The notes: a model not told the origin generated them from the sequence alone. A stretch of 52,037 nucleotides of DNA from Bacillus sp. FJAT-22090 (GCF_007676755.1 NZ_VEBK01000020.1:1-52037); one strand, 5' to 3'; shown: positions 19,914-29,834, counted from the stretch's first letter. Numbers and translations: made by a program.

Positions 19914-20309
19914 TTATTTCTCGTTATTTTCTGGAAGGGTAAAAATGATTTCCCCTTCCTCGGAAAGGAAATATTCTTTTCTTAATAGTTTTCCAATGTA
20001 CTCATCGTCATTTAACTTGGAAATTTGAAGTTTTAGCATCTCTTGTTCTTCTTGCACTTTAGCAAGTTCCTCGGAGACTTTCTCTTTTTGCAATCTTTTT
20101 TCTTCTAATGTATTATTGCTACTTGCTAACGTAGAAGCTAAAAGACCGATTAAAACAACGGTCATTACTCCTAAAGTTGCTAAGCGTCTAAATAAACGAA
20201 CCTTTTTTGCTTTTTTATGATTTTCTTGACGTTCAATAGAGCGAACATAATCTACGTTAATTGATGCAACTTGTTTCTCGGCGGAACTATTTCTTTGCTT
20301 TTCTCCCAT
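19914..20309 (-). CDS. divIC: Cell-division protein DivIC (FtsB family)
   Basis: A 131-residue bitopic divisome protein that works with DivIB and FtsL. It has a basic cytoplasmic head, one transmembrane helix (about 40-62, LGVMTVVLIGLLASTLA) and an extracytoplasmic coiled coil (NTLEEKRLQKEKVSEELAKV). Start: ATG at 20309 with GGGAGAG upstream; the TTG at 20327 lies in front of that site. It follows yabP-yabQ. Confidence 0.93.
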   Translation of the reverse strand: MGEKQRNSSAEKQVASINVDYVRSIERQENHKKAKKVRLFRRLATLGVMTVVLIGLLASTLASSNNTLEEKRLQKEKVSEELAKVQEEQEMLKLQISKLNDDEYIGKLLRKEYFLSEEGEIIFTLPENNEK

Positions 20310-20333
20310 TTCGCTCTCTCCCGTCAAAATTTC

Positions 20334-20831
20334 TCAATTTTTCGTGTACTTTTTATTATAACGGAAGTTTGGTTTTTTCTTAAGAGCCAAAGGCCATATT
20401 TTCTTATATAAAAAATGAAACGGTCGCACTACTGTTACAAGTATAAAAAAGATTAATCGCAAAATTTTATGGATAAGTGTTATGAATATGCGAATCACGA
20501 ACCAAATTGGTTGTATGATTAAACGTAAAAAAACTCTTCCCATAAATCGAAAAATAGGCTGAAAAATCTGCTCATATAATAGTATTCCTACTAATTGTGC
20601 TAATGGATCATAAATTCTCCATATTCCATCCCGAACATTAAATAGAATGTAAAAGGTCCCTAATCCAAGGGCTATCCAAACAAATATTTCAAAAGCGATA
20701 CTATACTTAAAAACAAATGTACGCCTTGGAAAACTATTCATTACAACGCGAGTCCCTTCAATTATGGCACCAATTACTATTCCACTCAATACCATTAATA
20801 AAAGGCTATAAAATTGTAGAGAGAGTGTCAT
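20334..20831 (-). CDS. yabQ: Spore-cortex membrane protein YabQ
   Basis: A 165-residue membrane protein with about four transmembrane segments and a basic tail. YabQ is needed for spore cortex formation in B. subtilis and sits in the membranes around the forespore. Its start overlaps the yabP stop as ATGA. Recognition rests on size, membrane pattern and the yabP-yabQ-divIC context. Confidence 0.88.
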   Translation of the reverse strand: MTLSLQFYSLLLMVLSGIVIGAIIEGTRVVMNSFPRRTFVFKYSIAFEIFVWIALGLGTFYILFNVRDGIWRIYDPLAQLVGILLYEQIFQPIFRFMGRVFLRLIIQPIWFVIRIFITLIHKILRLIFFILVTVVRPFHFLYKKIWPLALKKKPNFRYNKKYTKN

Positions 20832-21130
20832 CCGAATAGTTTATGAAGTAACCCTCTAGCACCGTCTAAATTCTGCTCCTCGTCGTACTGTATTGCTTTA
20901 ACTACCCCTTCCAGAGTCAGTAGTCCTTTATCTACATCCAAATGGACAATTTTCAGCTCTTCTCCTTTAATGAGAAGTAAACCTTGCGATGTTCTTACAT
21001 AAAATTCTTGTTGGTCAAATCGTTCAATTGCTTTTACAGAAGTTAAATCCATTCTTTTTCGATTTCTTAGCGAAATTACATGGTCCCCCGATGGAATAGT
21101 TATTGTTTGGTTTTCTGCTTGAAATTGCAT
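20828..21130 (-). CDS. yabP: Sporulation protein YabP
   Basis: A 100-residue protein, the usual length, with GDHVISLRNRKRMDLTSVKAIERFD typical of the YabP/YqfC family (shown as parts). It has a role in spore development in the mother cell. Start: ATG at 21130 after GGAGAGAGG; an in-frame extension to 21184 runs into the promoter and terminator. A sigma-E-like promoter lies directly upstream. Confidence 0.9.
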   Translation of the reverse strand: MQFQAENQTITIPSGDHVISLRNRKRMDLTSVKAIERFDQQEFYVRTSQGLLLIKGEELKIVHLDVDKGLLTLEGVVKAIQYDEEQNLDGARGLLHKLFG

Positions 21131-21158
21131 ATCCTCTCTCCTCTCTTGTCCTAATTTC

Positions 21159-21186
21159 ATTGTATGCACATAAAAAAAAAGCATGA
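21159..21186 (-). promoter_or_regulatory. yabP promoter, sigma-E type
   Basis: The -10 CATACAAT (reverse of 21159-21166) is a full match to the sigma-E consensus CATACANT. The -35 TCATGCT (reverse of 21180-21186) matches KMATATT at five of seven, with a 13-base spacer. The -35 overlaps the rqcP terminator. It would switch on yabP-yabQ in the mother cell. Confidence 0.65.
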
Positions 21187-21210
21187 CAAATGCGTCACGC
21201 TTTTTTTCTT
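21173..21210 (-). terminator. rqcP terminator
   Basis: AAAGCGTGAC and GTCATGCTTT around GCATTT, then TTTTTTTT on the minus strand. It ends the yabM-mazG-rqcP unit. Confidence 0.8.
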
Positions 21211-21225
21211 ATTTTGTATGAGTTA

Positions 21226-21516
21226 TTAATCTTCATCATCTATAAACGCTGGGTCTACCTTTTCTAGTCGTTCCTCTTTAATAATAGTGAACATTGATGC
21301 AGCATCCTCTTTTTTAGCAGAGTCTTTTACCGCATCGACGGAAGCCGTTACTACCTTTTGTCCAAAACGGATAGATAGCTCGTCTCCCGCTTTTACATCT
21401 GAGCTGGCTTTTGCTACTTTCCCATTAATCGTAATTCGTCCTTGATCTGCCACTTCTTTTGCAAGTGTTCTGCGTTTAATCAATCTTGAAACTTTTAAAA
21501 ATTTGTCTAATCTCAT
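21226..21516 (-). CDS. rqcP: RqcP (YabO), S4-domain ribosome quality-control factor
   Basis: A 96-residue S4 RNA-binding protein ([21 protein letters not shown]) that stabilises tRNA on stalled 50S subunits during RqcH-driven alanine tailing; it is related to Hsp15. The start is ATG at 21516, matching the family N terminus, with AAAGG 10 bases before; a GTG two codons upstream is also possible. It begins 7 bases after mazG. Confidence 0.93.
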   Translation of the reverse strand: MRLDKFLKVSRLIKRRTLAKEVADQGRITINGKVAKASSDVKAGDELSIRFGQKVVTASVDAVKDSAKKEDAASMFTIIKEERLEKVDPAFIDDED

Positions 21517-21523
21517 CTCCACA

Positions 21524-22981
21524 CTACCTTTCTAATTTCTTTGCTTCTTTCCAGAATGCATCAAGTTCCCCTAAGTCATAGTCAGAAAAACTTCCTTTGC
21601 CATTTTTAACGCTAGACTCAATAAATTGAAAACGTCTCTTAAACTTTTCATTTGCTTGTATCATTGCCTGCTCCGGAGATAGCCCATAAAAACGTGCTAA
21701 ATTTACGATTGTAAATAATACGTCCCCCAGTTCATCTACTTGAGTATCTTTGGTATCTGTTTGTAATTCTACTTTCCATTCTTCTAACTCTTCTTCAAAC
21801 TTTTCCCACGCCCCTGAAACATCTGGCCAATCGAAACCAACTTTGGCTACTTTCTTTTGGTAATTGAAAGAAGTAAGCAAGGAGGAATCCGAGCGTAATT
21901 CTCCATCTAGTAATGACTCTGGATGCTCTGTTTTCTCTTCGGCTTTTATTTGTTGCCAGTTACGAAGCACGTCTTCTGAACTATTTGCTATCGCATCCCC
22001 GAACACATGTGGATGTCTACGAATCATTTTGTCTGAAACAGAGTTTAATACATCTTCCATGCTAAAGTATCCATTATCCTCTCCAATTTGAGCATGTAAA
22101 AATACTTGTAAGAGTACATCTCCGAGCTCTTCCACGATATGATCATCATCTTCTTCATCTATTGCTTGAAGTAGTTCATAAACCTCTTCCACTGCATACC
22201 GTTTTAATGTTGTATGTGTTTGTTCCTGATCCCATGGACAACCATTTGGACCTCTTAAATCCGCTACAATTTGACGAAGAGTTTGCCACTCTTTTAAACG
22301 TTTTTCCCTATCTCGTATTGGCGGCACGTATAATGTCGTTAAATTGTCTAGTTCCATAACGTGATCAAGCTCATATAAAGGTACTCTTGTTAGTTTTTCT
22401 TTTGCTGAACCTGCAGCTGTTACAATTGTCACTTCATACTCATCAGGATACTTCTCCATAAGCGTTAATTTAACTTCCGACGCGCTAAATGCATCGTATA
22501 CTTGTCCGATCAGTAAATGCGAACCCATTTGAACGTCATCCCGCTTAAAACTTGTACCATCTAACAATTGAAAACCTTCAATCGGGTCAATTCGTAGGGC
22601 AGCAAATATTGGATCTAAAAAGCTTTGTCCACCTTCGATACGAATGTTGACTCGACCTTGACGTTCTGCTTCGATTAGCAGCTGTACTGTTTGTTCTGCA
22701 ACTAATGGATGTCCGGGTACTGCATATACAAGAGGGGCTTCACTAGAAATCTCCAGAAGCGTCTGTACAATTTCCTCATATACTGCTTCAAATCGATCAT
22801 TTTTTTCGTAGATAGTATCAAAGCTCGTCCAAGTAACGCCTTCCGTTTTTAGCTCTTGCAACACCGGATGCTGCTCTGTCCGTACAAATAAATGTTGCGT
22901 TGCTTTTAGTTTTCTATAAATACCTAGCGGCAATTGCTCTAAATCACCTGCACCAAGTCCAATAATTGTAATTTCATTCAT
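21524..22981 (-). CDS. yabN: YabN: tetrapyrrole-methylase-like domain fused to MazG pyrophosphohydrolase
   Basis: A 485-residue fusion. The N-terminal half (about 1-215) is SAM-methylase-like ([32 protein letters not shown]). The C-terminal half is MazG, with [30 protein letters not shown] and a second MazG-like motif [17 protein letters not shown]. MazG hydrolyses NTPs; B. subtilis YabN is reported to act on nucleotides. It lies between yabM and rqcP as in Bacillus. Confidence 0.93.
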   Translation of the reverse strand: MNEITIIGLGAGDLEQLPLGIYRKLKATQHLFVRTEQHPVLQELKTEGVTWTSFDTIYEKNDRFEAVYEEIVQTLLEISSEAPLVYAVPGHPLVAEQTVQLLIEAERQGRVNIRIEGGQSFLDPIFAALRIDPIEGFQLLDGTSFKRDDVQMGSHLLIGQVYDAFSASEVKLTLMEKYPDEYEVTIVTAAGSAKEKLTRVPLYELDHVMELDNLTTLYVPPIRDREKRLKEWQTLRQIVADLRGPNGCPWDQEQTHTTLKRYAVEEVYELLQAIDEEDDDHIVEELGDVLLQVFLHAQIGEDNGYFSMEDVLNSVSDKMIRRHPHVFGDAIANSSEDVLRNWQQIKAEEKTEHPESLLDGELRSDSSLLTSFNYQKKVAKVGFDWPDVSGAWEKFEEELEEWKVELQTDTKDTQVDELGDVLFTIVNLARFYGLSPEQAMIQANEKFKRRFQFIESSVKNGKGSFSDYDLGELDAFWKEAKKLER

Positions 22982-22993
22982 CTGCTCACGACC

Positions 22994-24604
22994 TTACTTT
23001 ACTTTATTCAGCCAAAGTTGATAGGTAGCCATCCTTCTCCCAAACGGTAACAAAAACCACTCTTTTTCTGCAATGACACGTTTCCTCGCCAAACTCACTA
23101 TAAATATAATTGCCCCTAGCATGACCGCACTCAACGAAATGACAACTGACTGCATCCGCTCAGGTAACCAGTCAAATAAGATAGTATCGGCAACTAAACT
23201 ATAAATAGTTACACAAGCGACCATTGTTATAGAGGAAATTGCAATTCCTTTGTAAAAGGCGATAGGAGCAAAACGGATTTTCCAACTCTTTTTAAAATAA
23301 TAAAACATCAAACCGAAAACGAATATTAAACTAATATTTCCAGCCACTGCCGATCCCAATACTCCATAAGCTGGTATAAGCATACCATTTAATAGCCACT
23401 TGCTGCATACTCCCAGAATTAAAAACAATGTCGGAACTTTTACTTTCCCGCTCCCCTGCAACATAGCCATTAAAGTTAATATTAAGGACATCCATACAAT
23501 TTGAACTGAAAATACCATTAACGTAAATGACTCATCTCTTGTTTGAAAAAGCATCTCATTTACAAAGGGAAGTACGACAATGAGGCCTAGTGCCGCAGCT
23601 ATACTAAATGTAAACGCTACTCGAAACGTTAATTGCATAAAAGGGATTGCAGTTCTTCCTGTTTCTTTGTTCATCCGATTGGCTACGAGAGGTACAATTG
23701 CCAAAGATAACGTAGAGGCAATTACTATTCCTAGTTGTACAAGCGGTTGACCTCGATCATAAATACCTTTTTTCTCCATTGCCGCCTGCTTTTCCATGCC
23801 ATTTTCCAGAAGCAGTTGAAAAACAGTAAATGAATCAACTAACTGTAACAATAAAAATAATAATGCACTTATACTCGCACTAATACTAATTATCGTTAAA
23901 TCCTTTACAATAGGCCAGAGAGATATACCTTCTATTTTATTTTTCGTATTTTTTTGACGTAGCGTTCTCCAATAGAGATAGGATAAAAATAATACCCCCG
24001 CAAATTCACCAACTACTGCTCCATACATCGCCGTACTTCCAGCTTTATATAAGTCAACACTTTGGGATACAACAATCCAAGTACCAACTAATATAACGGA
24101 TACTCGTACTACCTGCTCTACTATTTGGGCATAAGCAACCGGCCCCATACGGCCAACTGATTGAAACTCTCCTTTTAGTACAGCAAGCATTGGCATTAGC
24201 AAAATGACATAAGACCCAGCTCTTAATAAGCGAGCAAGATTTGGGTCACCCATTGCTTCCGCTAAAAATCCTGAACCAAAAAACAAAAGTATAAAAAATA
24301 AAATCGATAGAATTGCAATATATATAAAAGCAATTTTCCGTACTTGGGGTATCACATATTCTTTTCCAGAAGCTTTATAATCTGAAAGTATTTTAGACAA
24401 TGCCACAGCAAAGCCATAGGAAGTCCAAGTCGTAATAATACCGATAAACGGATAAACTTGTTGATAAATATAAAAGCCTTCATCCCCCACTAAATTTTGA
24501 AAAGGAACACGATATACCGCGCTTAACAGTTTTACAATTATAGCGGCAATGGTCAGCATCGCTGCTCCTTTCATATAGGTCTTCATATTCCAATCATTGC
24601 TCAT
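22994..24604 (-). CDS. yabM: YabM: MOP-superfamily flippase of the SpoVB/MurJ-like type
   Basis: A 536-residue membrane protein with about 14 transmembrane segments and the MATE/Wzx-like signature at the N terminus (GAAMLTIAAIIVKLLSAVYRVP) and YIYQQVYPFIGI. Members carry lipid-linked sugar precursors; SpoVB is needed for cortex synthesis. The position before mazG identifies YabM. The substrate is not known. Confidence 0.9.
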   Translation of the reverse strand: MSNDWNMKTYMKGAAMLTIAAIIVKLLSAVYRVPFQNLVGDEGFYIYQQVYPFIGIITTWTSYGFAVALSKILSDYKASGKEYVIPQVRKIAFIYIAILSILFFILLFFGSGFLAEAMGDPNLARLLRAGSYVILLMPMLAVLKGEFQSVGRMGPVAYAQIVEQVVRVSVILVGTWIVVSQSVDLYKAGSTAMYGAVVGEFAGVLFLSYLYWRTLRQKNTKNKIEGISLWPIVKDLTIISISASISALLFLLLQLVDSFTVFQLLLENGMEKQAAMEKKGIYDRGQPLVQLGIVIASTLSLAIVPLVANRMNKETGRTAIPFMQLTFRVAFTFSIAAALGLIVVLPFVNEMLFQTRDESFTLMVFSVQIVWMSLILTLMAMLQGSGKVKVPTLFLILGVCSKWLLNGMLIPAYGVLGSAVAGNISLIFVFGLMFYYFKKSWKIRFAPIAFYKGIAISSITMVACVTIYSLVADTILFDWLPERMQSVVISLSAVMLGAIIFIVSLARKRVIAEKEWFLLPFGRRMATYQLWLNKVK

Positions 24605-24702
24605 ATTATAATCCTTCTCCCATCAACAATGCATTTATTATACAATACAGATGGAGAAGCGCCTATTATGGAAGGTCCACAAAGTTTTACTCTCGCTTAA
24701 AC

Positions 24703-24742
24703 AAAAAAAGTCTCCCTCTTTAAAAAAGAGGAAGACTTTTTT
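24703..24742 (-). terminator. spoVT terminator
   Basis: AAGTCTTCCTCTTT pairs with AAAGAGGGAGACTT around TTT, then TTTTTTTG on the minus strand. It is strong and begins at the spoVT stop. Confidence 0.85.
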
Positions 24743-25277
24743 AACTTTCCATTTGTTTCGCTAAGAAATTTGCAGCAGTTTCGATTGCTTTGAGTTCTGC
24801 TTCCCCGATAAAGTGAACTTTAGAGATTAAAAATACTGCTCCAATTGGGTCTCCAGACGCAATTATAGGTGCAATACAATAAGATTTCACTGTTTCAAAA
24901 ACTCCGGGAACCCATTCCACTGAGTTTTCGTGTTTTTCCATAACAACAGTTCGCTTACTGACTATTTCTTCAACATCTGGACTCAATCTACGATTTAAAT
25001 AATCTTTTTTCGATAGGCCTGCAGCTGCAATCATTTCGTCACGGTCACTTATTAGGACGGGGGTTCCTAGCGTTTCGTATAAAGTCTCAGCATAGTCTTT
25101 TGCAAAACTTCCAAGCTCATTAATAGGAGAATATTTCTTTAAAATTACTTCTCCTTCTCTATCCGTAAAAATCTCCAGAGGATCTCCTTCTCGGATGCGT
25201 AGTGTTCGGCGTATTTCTTTCGGAATAACAACTCTACCTAAATCATCAATACGACGTACAATGCCAGTTGCTTTCAT
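24741..25277 (-). CDS. spoVT: Stage V sporulation protein T (AbrB-type regulator)
   Basis: A forespore transcription factor that tunes sigma-G genes. The 178-residue protein has a swapped-hairpin AbrB DNA-binding domain (MKATGIVRRIDDLGRVVIPK, about 1-52) and a C-terminal GAF-like domain. Start: ATG at 25277 with GTGAGG upstream; the frame stays open to 25340 through the promoter. A sigma-G promoter lies upstream. The N-terminal domain is close to the AbrB encoded at 43656. Confidence 0.96.
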   Translation of the reverse strand: MKATGIVRRIDDLGRVVIPKEIRRTLRIREGDPLEIFTDREGEVILKKYSPINELGSFAKDYAETLYETLGTPVLISDRDEMIAAAGLSKKDYLNRRLSPDVEEIVSKRTVVMEKHENSVEWVPGVFETVKSYCIAPIIASGDPIGAVFLISKVHFIGEAELKAIETAANFLAKQMES

Positions 25278-25327
25278 GTAATTTGCCTCACTTTCGACAG
25301 ATTGGAAACTAAAGTTCATTTCTGCCA

Positions 25328-25357
25328 TAGTATGCATCACATTACCAAAAAATATGC
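25328..25357 (-). promoter_or_regulatory. spoVT promoter, sigma-G type
   Basis: GCATA (reverse of 25353-25357), 18-base spacer, CATACTA (reverse of 25328-25334). Both hexamers fit the sigma-G consensus, and B. subtilis spoVT is under sigma-G. The -35 lies 7 bases past the mfd stop. Confidence 0.75.
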
Positions 25358-25363
25358 AAAATG

Positions 25364-28300
25364 CTATTTAGCTTCTGCTATTTCTTTTTTTGCTTCCGGC
25401 AATAAACTCATCATTTCCTCTAATACATCAAATGGATTAAACTTATTAGTTTTTCGTTCATCAATTGTAATGACAAGTTGACCATGGTCCATAGTAAACC
25501 CTACGGCTCGACCATACTTCATAGACTTCTCGACAAGTAACGCACCATTTATATTTTGTGTACCTTCTTCACTAAAGCGTACCGATACAACTTTATTTAC
25601 CTCTTTAATCGATTCTACTCCGACAGATTTTCCCCATACTTTCATACGGGCGATGCGTAGTAATTTTTCTGCTTCGAGTGGTAAATCACCAAAACGATCT
25701 TGCAACTCATCCACGAGGTCCAAATATTCTTCTTCTTTTTCCATACCCTTCACACGTTTATACATCTGTATCTTTTGATAGCCATCAGGAATATATTCAT
25801 CTGAAATATAAGCATCTGTAGATAAGGCAATCTCTAAATCCTGTATATCCTCTTTTTTAGTTCCTGTCCGTTTTTCTTCTATTGCTTCCTCTAACATTTG
25901 TGTATACAGATCGAAACCGACCGAATCTATAAACCCATGTTGCTGGGATCCTAGTAGATTACCCGCCCCGCGGATAGAAAGATCACGCATGGCAATCTTA
26001 AATCCTGAACCAAGCTCTGTAAACTCTTTTATGGCTTGTAACCTTTTTTCCGCCACATCCGTTAAAACTTTATCTCTTTGATGCATCAAATAGGCATAGG
26101 CTACACGATTAGAACGTCCTACGCGTCCACGTAATTGATACAATTGAGACAGTCCCATTTTATCTGCATCGTGGATAATAAGAGTATTTACATTCGGTAT
26201 GTCGATACCCGTTTCAATAATTGTTGTGGTGACTAATACATCATATTCGCCTTCTAAAAAGCTAATAATCACAGATTCAAGTTCTGTTTCAGACATTTGC
26301 CCATGTGCAAATCCAACCCTTGCACTTGGAACAAGCATCTGTATTTCATCCACTTTTCTAGTGATATCTTCTACTCGATTATACAAATAAAATGCTTGTC
26401 CGCCCCTCGCTAGTTCTCTTTCAATCGCTTCTCGGACAAGTGCACCATTAAACTCCATTACATACGTTTGTACGGGAAAACGATTTTTAGGGGGTGTCTC
26501 GATCACGGACAAGTCACGCACTCCTATCATAGACATATGTAATGTACGTGGAATTGGTGTCGCTGTAAGCGTGATTACATCTACATTGGTTTTTAACTGC
26601 TTTATCTTTTCTTTATGCTTTACACCGAAACGTTGCTCTTCATCGACAACCAAAAGTCCTAAGTCATGATATACAACGTCCTTTGATAAGATTCGATGAG
26701 TTCCCACCACAACGTCAACCATGCCTTTTTTCAACCCATTTAACGTTTCTGCTTGTTGTTTCTTCGTACGGAAACGGCTTAGTAGGCCCACCTCAATCGG
26801 AAAGTCTTGAAAGCGCTCTAACATCGTTTCATAATGCTGTTGAGCAAGAATAGTCGTTGGACATAGAAAGGCTACTTGTTTTCCTTCCATAACTGCTTTA
26901 AAAGCAGCTCGAATAGCGACTTCTGTTTTTCCATAGCCTACGTCTCCGCATACTAAGCGATCCATTGGACGTGCTTTTTCCATATCTTGTTTTACTTCAT
27001 GGATCGTTCGAAGTTGATCATCCGTCTCCTCATATGGAAAGGCAGCCTCAAACGATTGTTGCATTTCTCCATCAGGCTCAAATGCATAACCGACTTCTGC
27101 TTCTCGTTTTGCATATAGCTTTATTAACTCATCTGCAATGTCTTGAACTGCTGCAGATACTTTTGTTTTTGTTTTCTTCCAGTCTGTTCCGCCTAACTTA
27201 TGAAGCTTTGGATCCTTTTCTCCAGAGGCAACATATTTTTGGATAAGGTCAATTTGGTCAACTGGAACAAAAAGCTTATCCTCCCCACGATAGCGAATAT
27301 GCAAATAGTCTTTATGAACTCCGTTAACAAGAAGTGTTTCTATTCCGATATATTTCCCTATCCCGTGATGTATATGTACAACATTATCTCCAGGTTTAAT
27401 TTCAGAATAGCTTTTAATTCTTTCTGCATTCGATATTTTTTGTGCTCTTGCTTTTTTCTTATGCTTTTGTTTGAATAGTTCTGCTTCTGTAATGATAGCA
27501 ATCCTTTGAAGGGGTAGCTCAAAACCTGCATCCAAATCGCCTTCCACGATAAAGATACCGTGACTTTGTAAGTCTTCTGAAGTTGCACCAATCTTTGAAA
27601 CTATTTCATAATCTTCTAAAACAGTATGGATTTTTTGTACACGATCTTTTCCATCTGCTAATATAACAACACGGAATCTCCCTTGTGTAAAGCGCTCTAT
27701 CTCATTTTTCAATAAATGCATTTGTCCATGAAAATTTTGCATCGGTTTACAGGATAATGTAATATTTTTTTTAATCGATATTCCTGAAAACGTTCTTGAA
27801 AATAAAGAGAAATAAATTTTTTCATGTGGAAGCATTTTTATAATTTCTTTTAAATTATAAGAAGGCTTTACATCGTGAACAGTCTTCCCTTCCTCCAATA
27901 ATGCTAAAAACCAATCATTTTCTTCTCTTTCTAACGTCTCTGTTACTTCTTGAATCCTTCCAAGCTCGTCAAATAACACCATTCCATCTTGATTGAAAAA
28001 GTTTCCTAAAAAACTGTTATCCTCATCCAATAGGGATACATACTTCATAAACTCTTTCGGCTGCTCACCTTGTTTTAGAAGTTCGATATCATGCTGGATA
28101 TTTTGATAAAATTGATCTTTCATTTCTGGTAATTTAACTTTTTTTAAACTTTCTGCTAAGGAAGCTTCTAATTTTTGAGCCAGTACCGTTTTTTTACTTT
28201 TCGTTAGAACATACTCAGTTGCTGGCAATATTCGAATTTCTGTTAATTTCTCTAAAGAGCGCTGATCTTCTGCGGAGAACGAACGAATTGAATCTACTTC

Positions 28301-28897
28301 TGTATCAAATAACTCCATACGAATGGGATTATCTAAATATAGCGGATAAATATCAACAATACCGCCCCTTAATGCAAATTCTCCAGGGGTAGTAACCATA
28401 GGCTGTCGAACGTACCCCATATCCACTAAATTTTGCAGAAACGTTTCTAAAACTATTTCTTCGCCCTCTACGACCGAAATTGTACTCTTCTGCCAGTCCT
28501 TAACACTTGGCATATGCTTTTTAAGCCCTGCAATCGGTATAATATAAATACCATTTTTTTTCGTTAACATATGATCTAATGTTTCAAGTCGTTGCGCACG
28601 AAGTTCTGGACTTGTTATTGATATATCCGCAGCTATAAGCTCATCTGCAGGATAAAGCTTTACTAAATCATTCCCTACTAATTTTACTAAGTCCTCCGTT
28701 AGTTTCTGAGCATGCAGTAAATTAGGAGTAACGATAAGTACCGCTTTTTTGCGAGCTGTATATAACATCTTAGTGAATACAGCACGAGCACTTGAAGTGA
28801 GTCCCGTTATTAACTGCTGGTCATTTCCACTCTCTAATTCTTTCACTAGTTTTTGAATATGTGTATCTTCGATTAATAAGTTGCTTAAAAGTTCCAT
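25364..28897 (-). CDS. mfd: Transcription-repair coupling factor
   Basis: Displaces stalled RNA polymerase and recruits UvrABC. The 1177-residue protein has a UvrB-like N-terminal region, an RNA-polymerase-interaction domain (GDNVVHIHHGIGKYIGIE), the helicase motor with GDVGYGKTEVAIRAA, the DEEQRFG box, GTHRI, TATPIPRT, and the C-terminal TRCF domain. ATG follows GGGAGGG. It stands between fin and spoVT as in B. subtilis. Confidence 0.97.
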   Translation of the reverse strand: MELLSNLLIEDTHIQKLVKELESGNDQQLITGLTSSARAVFTKMLYTARKKAVLIVTPNLLHAQKLTEDLVKLVGNDLVKLYPADELIAADISITSPELRAQRLETLDHMLTKKNGIYIIPIAGLKKHMPSVKDWQKSTISVVEGEEIVLETFLQNLVDMGYVRQPMVTTPGEFALRGGIVDIYPLYLDNPIRMELFDTEVDSIRSFSAEDQRSLEKLTEIRILPATEYVLTKSKKTVLAQKLEASLAESLKKVKLPEMKDQFYQNIQHDIELLKQGEQPKEFMKYVSLLDEDNSFLGNFFNQDGMVLFDELGRIQEVTETLEREENDWFLALLEEGKTVHDVKPSYNLKEIIKMLPHEKIYFSLFSRTFSGISIKKNITLSCKPMQNFHGQMHLLKNEIERFTQGRFRVVILADGKDRVQKIHTVLEDYEIVSKIGATSEDLQSHGIFIVEGDLDAGFELPLQRIAIITEAELFKQKHKKKARAQKISNAERIKSYSEIKPGDNVVHIHHGIGKYIGIETLLVNGVHKDYLHIRYRGEDKLFVPVDQIDLIQKYVASGEKDPKLHKLGGTDWKKTKTKVSAAVQDIADELIKLYAKREAEVGYAFEPDGEMQQSFEAAFPYEETDDQLRTIHEVKQDMEKARPMDRLVCGDVGYGKTEVAIRAAFKAVMEGKQVAFLCPTTILAQQHYETMLERFQDFPIEVGLLSRFRTKKQQAETLNGLKKGMVDVVVGTHRILSKDVVYHDLGLLVVDEEQRFGVKHKEKIKQLKTNVDVITLTATPIPRTLHMSMIGVRDLSVIETPPKNRFPVQTYVMEFNGALVREAIERELARGGQAFYLYNRVEDITRKVDEIQMLVPSARVGFAHGQMSETELESVIISFLEGEYDVLVTTTIIETGIDIPNVNTLIIHDADKMGLSQLYQLRGRVGRSNRVAYAYLMHQRDKVLTDVAEKRLQAIKEFTELGSGFKIAMRDLSIRGAGNLLGSQQHGFIDSVGFDLYTQMLEEAIEEKRTGTKKEDIQDLEIALSTDAYISDEYIPDGYQKIQMYKRVKGMEKEEEYLDLVDELQDRFGDLPLEAEKLLRIARMKVWGKSVGVESIKEVNKVVSVRFSEEGTQNINGALLVEKSMKYGRAVGFTMDHGQLVITIDERKTNKFNPFDVLEEMMSLLPEAKKEIAEAK

Positions 28898-28954
28898 TTC
28901 AACCCTCCCTATTCTACAAAGGAATTATTCTTTTTTCATAGTTACAAAAAACAG

Positions 28955-28988
28955 AAAAGGCTTTGTGCACGAAAATCGTGCCAAAGCA
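28955..28988 (-). terminator. fin terminator
   Basis: GCTTTG-CACG and CGTGC-CAAAGC with a TTTT loop, followed on the minus strand by CTTTTCTGTTTTTTG. Confidence 0.6.
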
Positions 28989-28991
28989 TCT

Positions 28992-29228
28992 TTACTGTAT
29001 CCATTTTTTTAATGCATAGTAATTAGGAAACTTTTCAAGTGAGTTCTGACACTCTTCACATATACACTGTACCGTGTAATTTCCTTCATCCCCATTTTTA
29101 ATATATATATGTTGTTCTTCAGGCGTTATTTCATGTTTACTTAGAAACTGATCGTCAATACTATCTAATGGCAATTGACCAATTTCGGTTTCACAATGGC
29201 GACATTTATAATGAATTGGCATAGCCAT
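28992..29228 (-). CDS. fin: Anti-sigma factor Fin (YabK)
   Basis: A 78-residue zinc-ribbon protein that binds RNA polymerase and helps the switch from sigma-F to sigma-G in the forespore. It has two CxxC pairs: CRHC in HYKCRHCETEIG and CEEC in VQCICEECQNSLE. Start: ATG at 29228 directly after AAAAAGGAGG; the longer reading to 29267 is inside the ribosome site and pth. Candidate forespore promoter elements overlap the pth stop. Confidence 0.93.
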   Translation of the reverse strand: MAMPIHYKCRHCETEIGQLPLDSIDDQFLSKHEITPEEQHIYIKNGDEGNYTVQCICEECQNSLEKFPNYYALKKWIQ

Positions 29229-29254
29229 GAAAACCTCCTTTTTAGGAAGTATAG

Positions 29255-29276
29255 GCCTTTTCATCAAATTTTATGC
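29255..29276 (-). promoter_or_regulatory. Candidate forespore (sigma-F/G) promoter for fin
   Basis: GCATA (reverse of 29272-29276) spans the last codon and stop of pth. About 14 bases on is GGCCTATACT, a partial -10. In B. subtilis fin is read by sigma-F and sigma-G. The -35 fits well, the -10 only in part. Confidence 0.35.
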
Positions 29277-29834
29277 ACCATTGAAAGTATTCATCACTTC
29301 TAAAAAGTTTTTCGTCAACCAATCTTCACAAGCATCTGCACTTTTTTTCACTGCTGCTTCCATTTCCGCTATTTCTTCATCGCTAAATCGCGATAAGACA
29401 TAATCAGGTACTTTCATCCCATTTTTTGGACGATCGATTCCAATCCGAATTCGATTGAACTCTTGAGTTCCAAGATGTTGAATAATCGATTTAATGCCGT
29501 TATGTCCTCCAGCACTTCCTTTTTGACGAAGTCGTAGCTTTCCTACTTGTAGATCTAGATCATCATAAATAACAACAATGTCTTCATCTTCAACCTCAAA
29601 ATAATCCATCATTGGGACGATACATTCACCAGATAAATTCATATACGTCAAAGGTTTTAATAGCATCACTTTTTCTGTACCTACATATGTGATGCCATAC
29701 ATTCCATTAAACTTTGACTGTGTGAGCGGCACACTTAATCGATTGGCAAGCTCGTCTATTACGTGAAATCCAATATTATGTCTTGTCGCGTCATATTGCT
29801 TTCCCGGATTTCCTAGACCAACAATAATTTTCAT
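29271..29834 (-). CDS. pth: Peptidyl-tRNA hydrolase
   Basis: Frees tRNA from dropped-off peptidyl-tRNA. The 187-residue protein has [20 protein letters not shown] (with the conserved Asn and catalytic His), [16 protein letters not shown], and [26 protein letters not shown] (shown as one family block). It is the gene named spoVC in B. subtilis, next to ctc as there. Confidence 0.96.
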   Translation of the reverse strand: MKIIVGLGNPGKQYDATRHNIGFHVIDELANRLSVPLTQSKFNGMYGITYVGTEKVMLLKPLTYMNLSGECIVPMMDYFEVEDEDIVVIYDDLDLQVGKLRLRQKGSAGGHNGIKSIIQHLGTQEFNRIRIGIDRPKNGMKVPDYVLSRFSDEEIAEMEAAVKKSADACEDWLTKNFLEVMNTFNGA

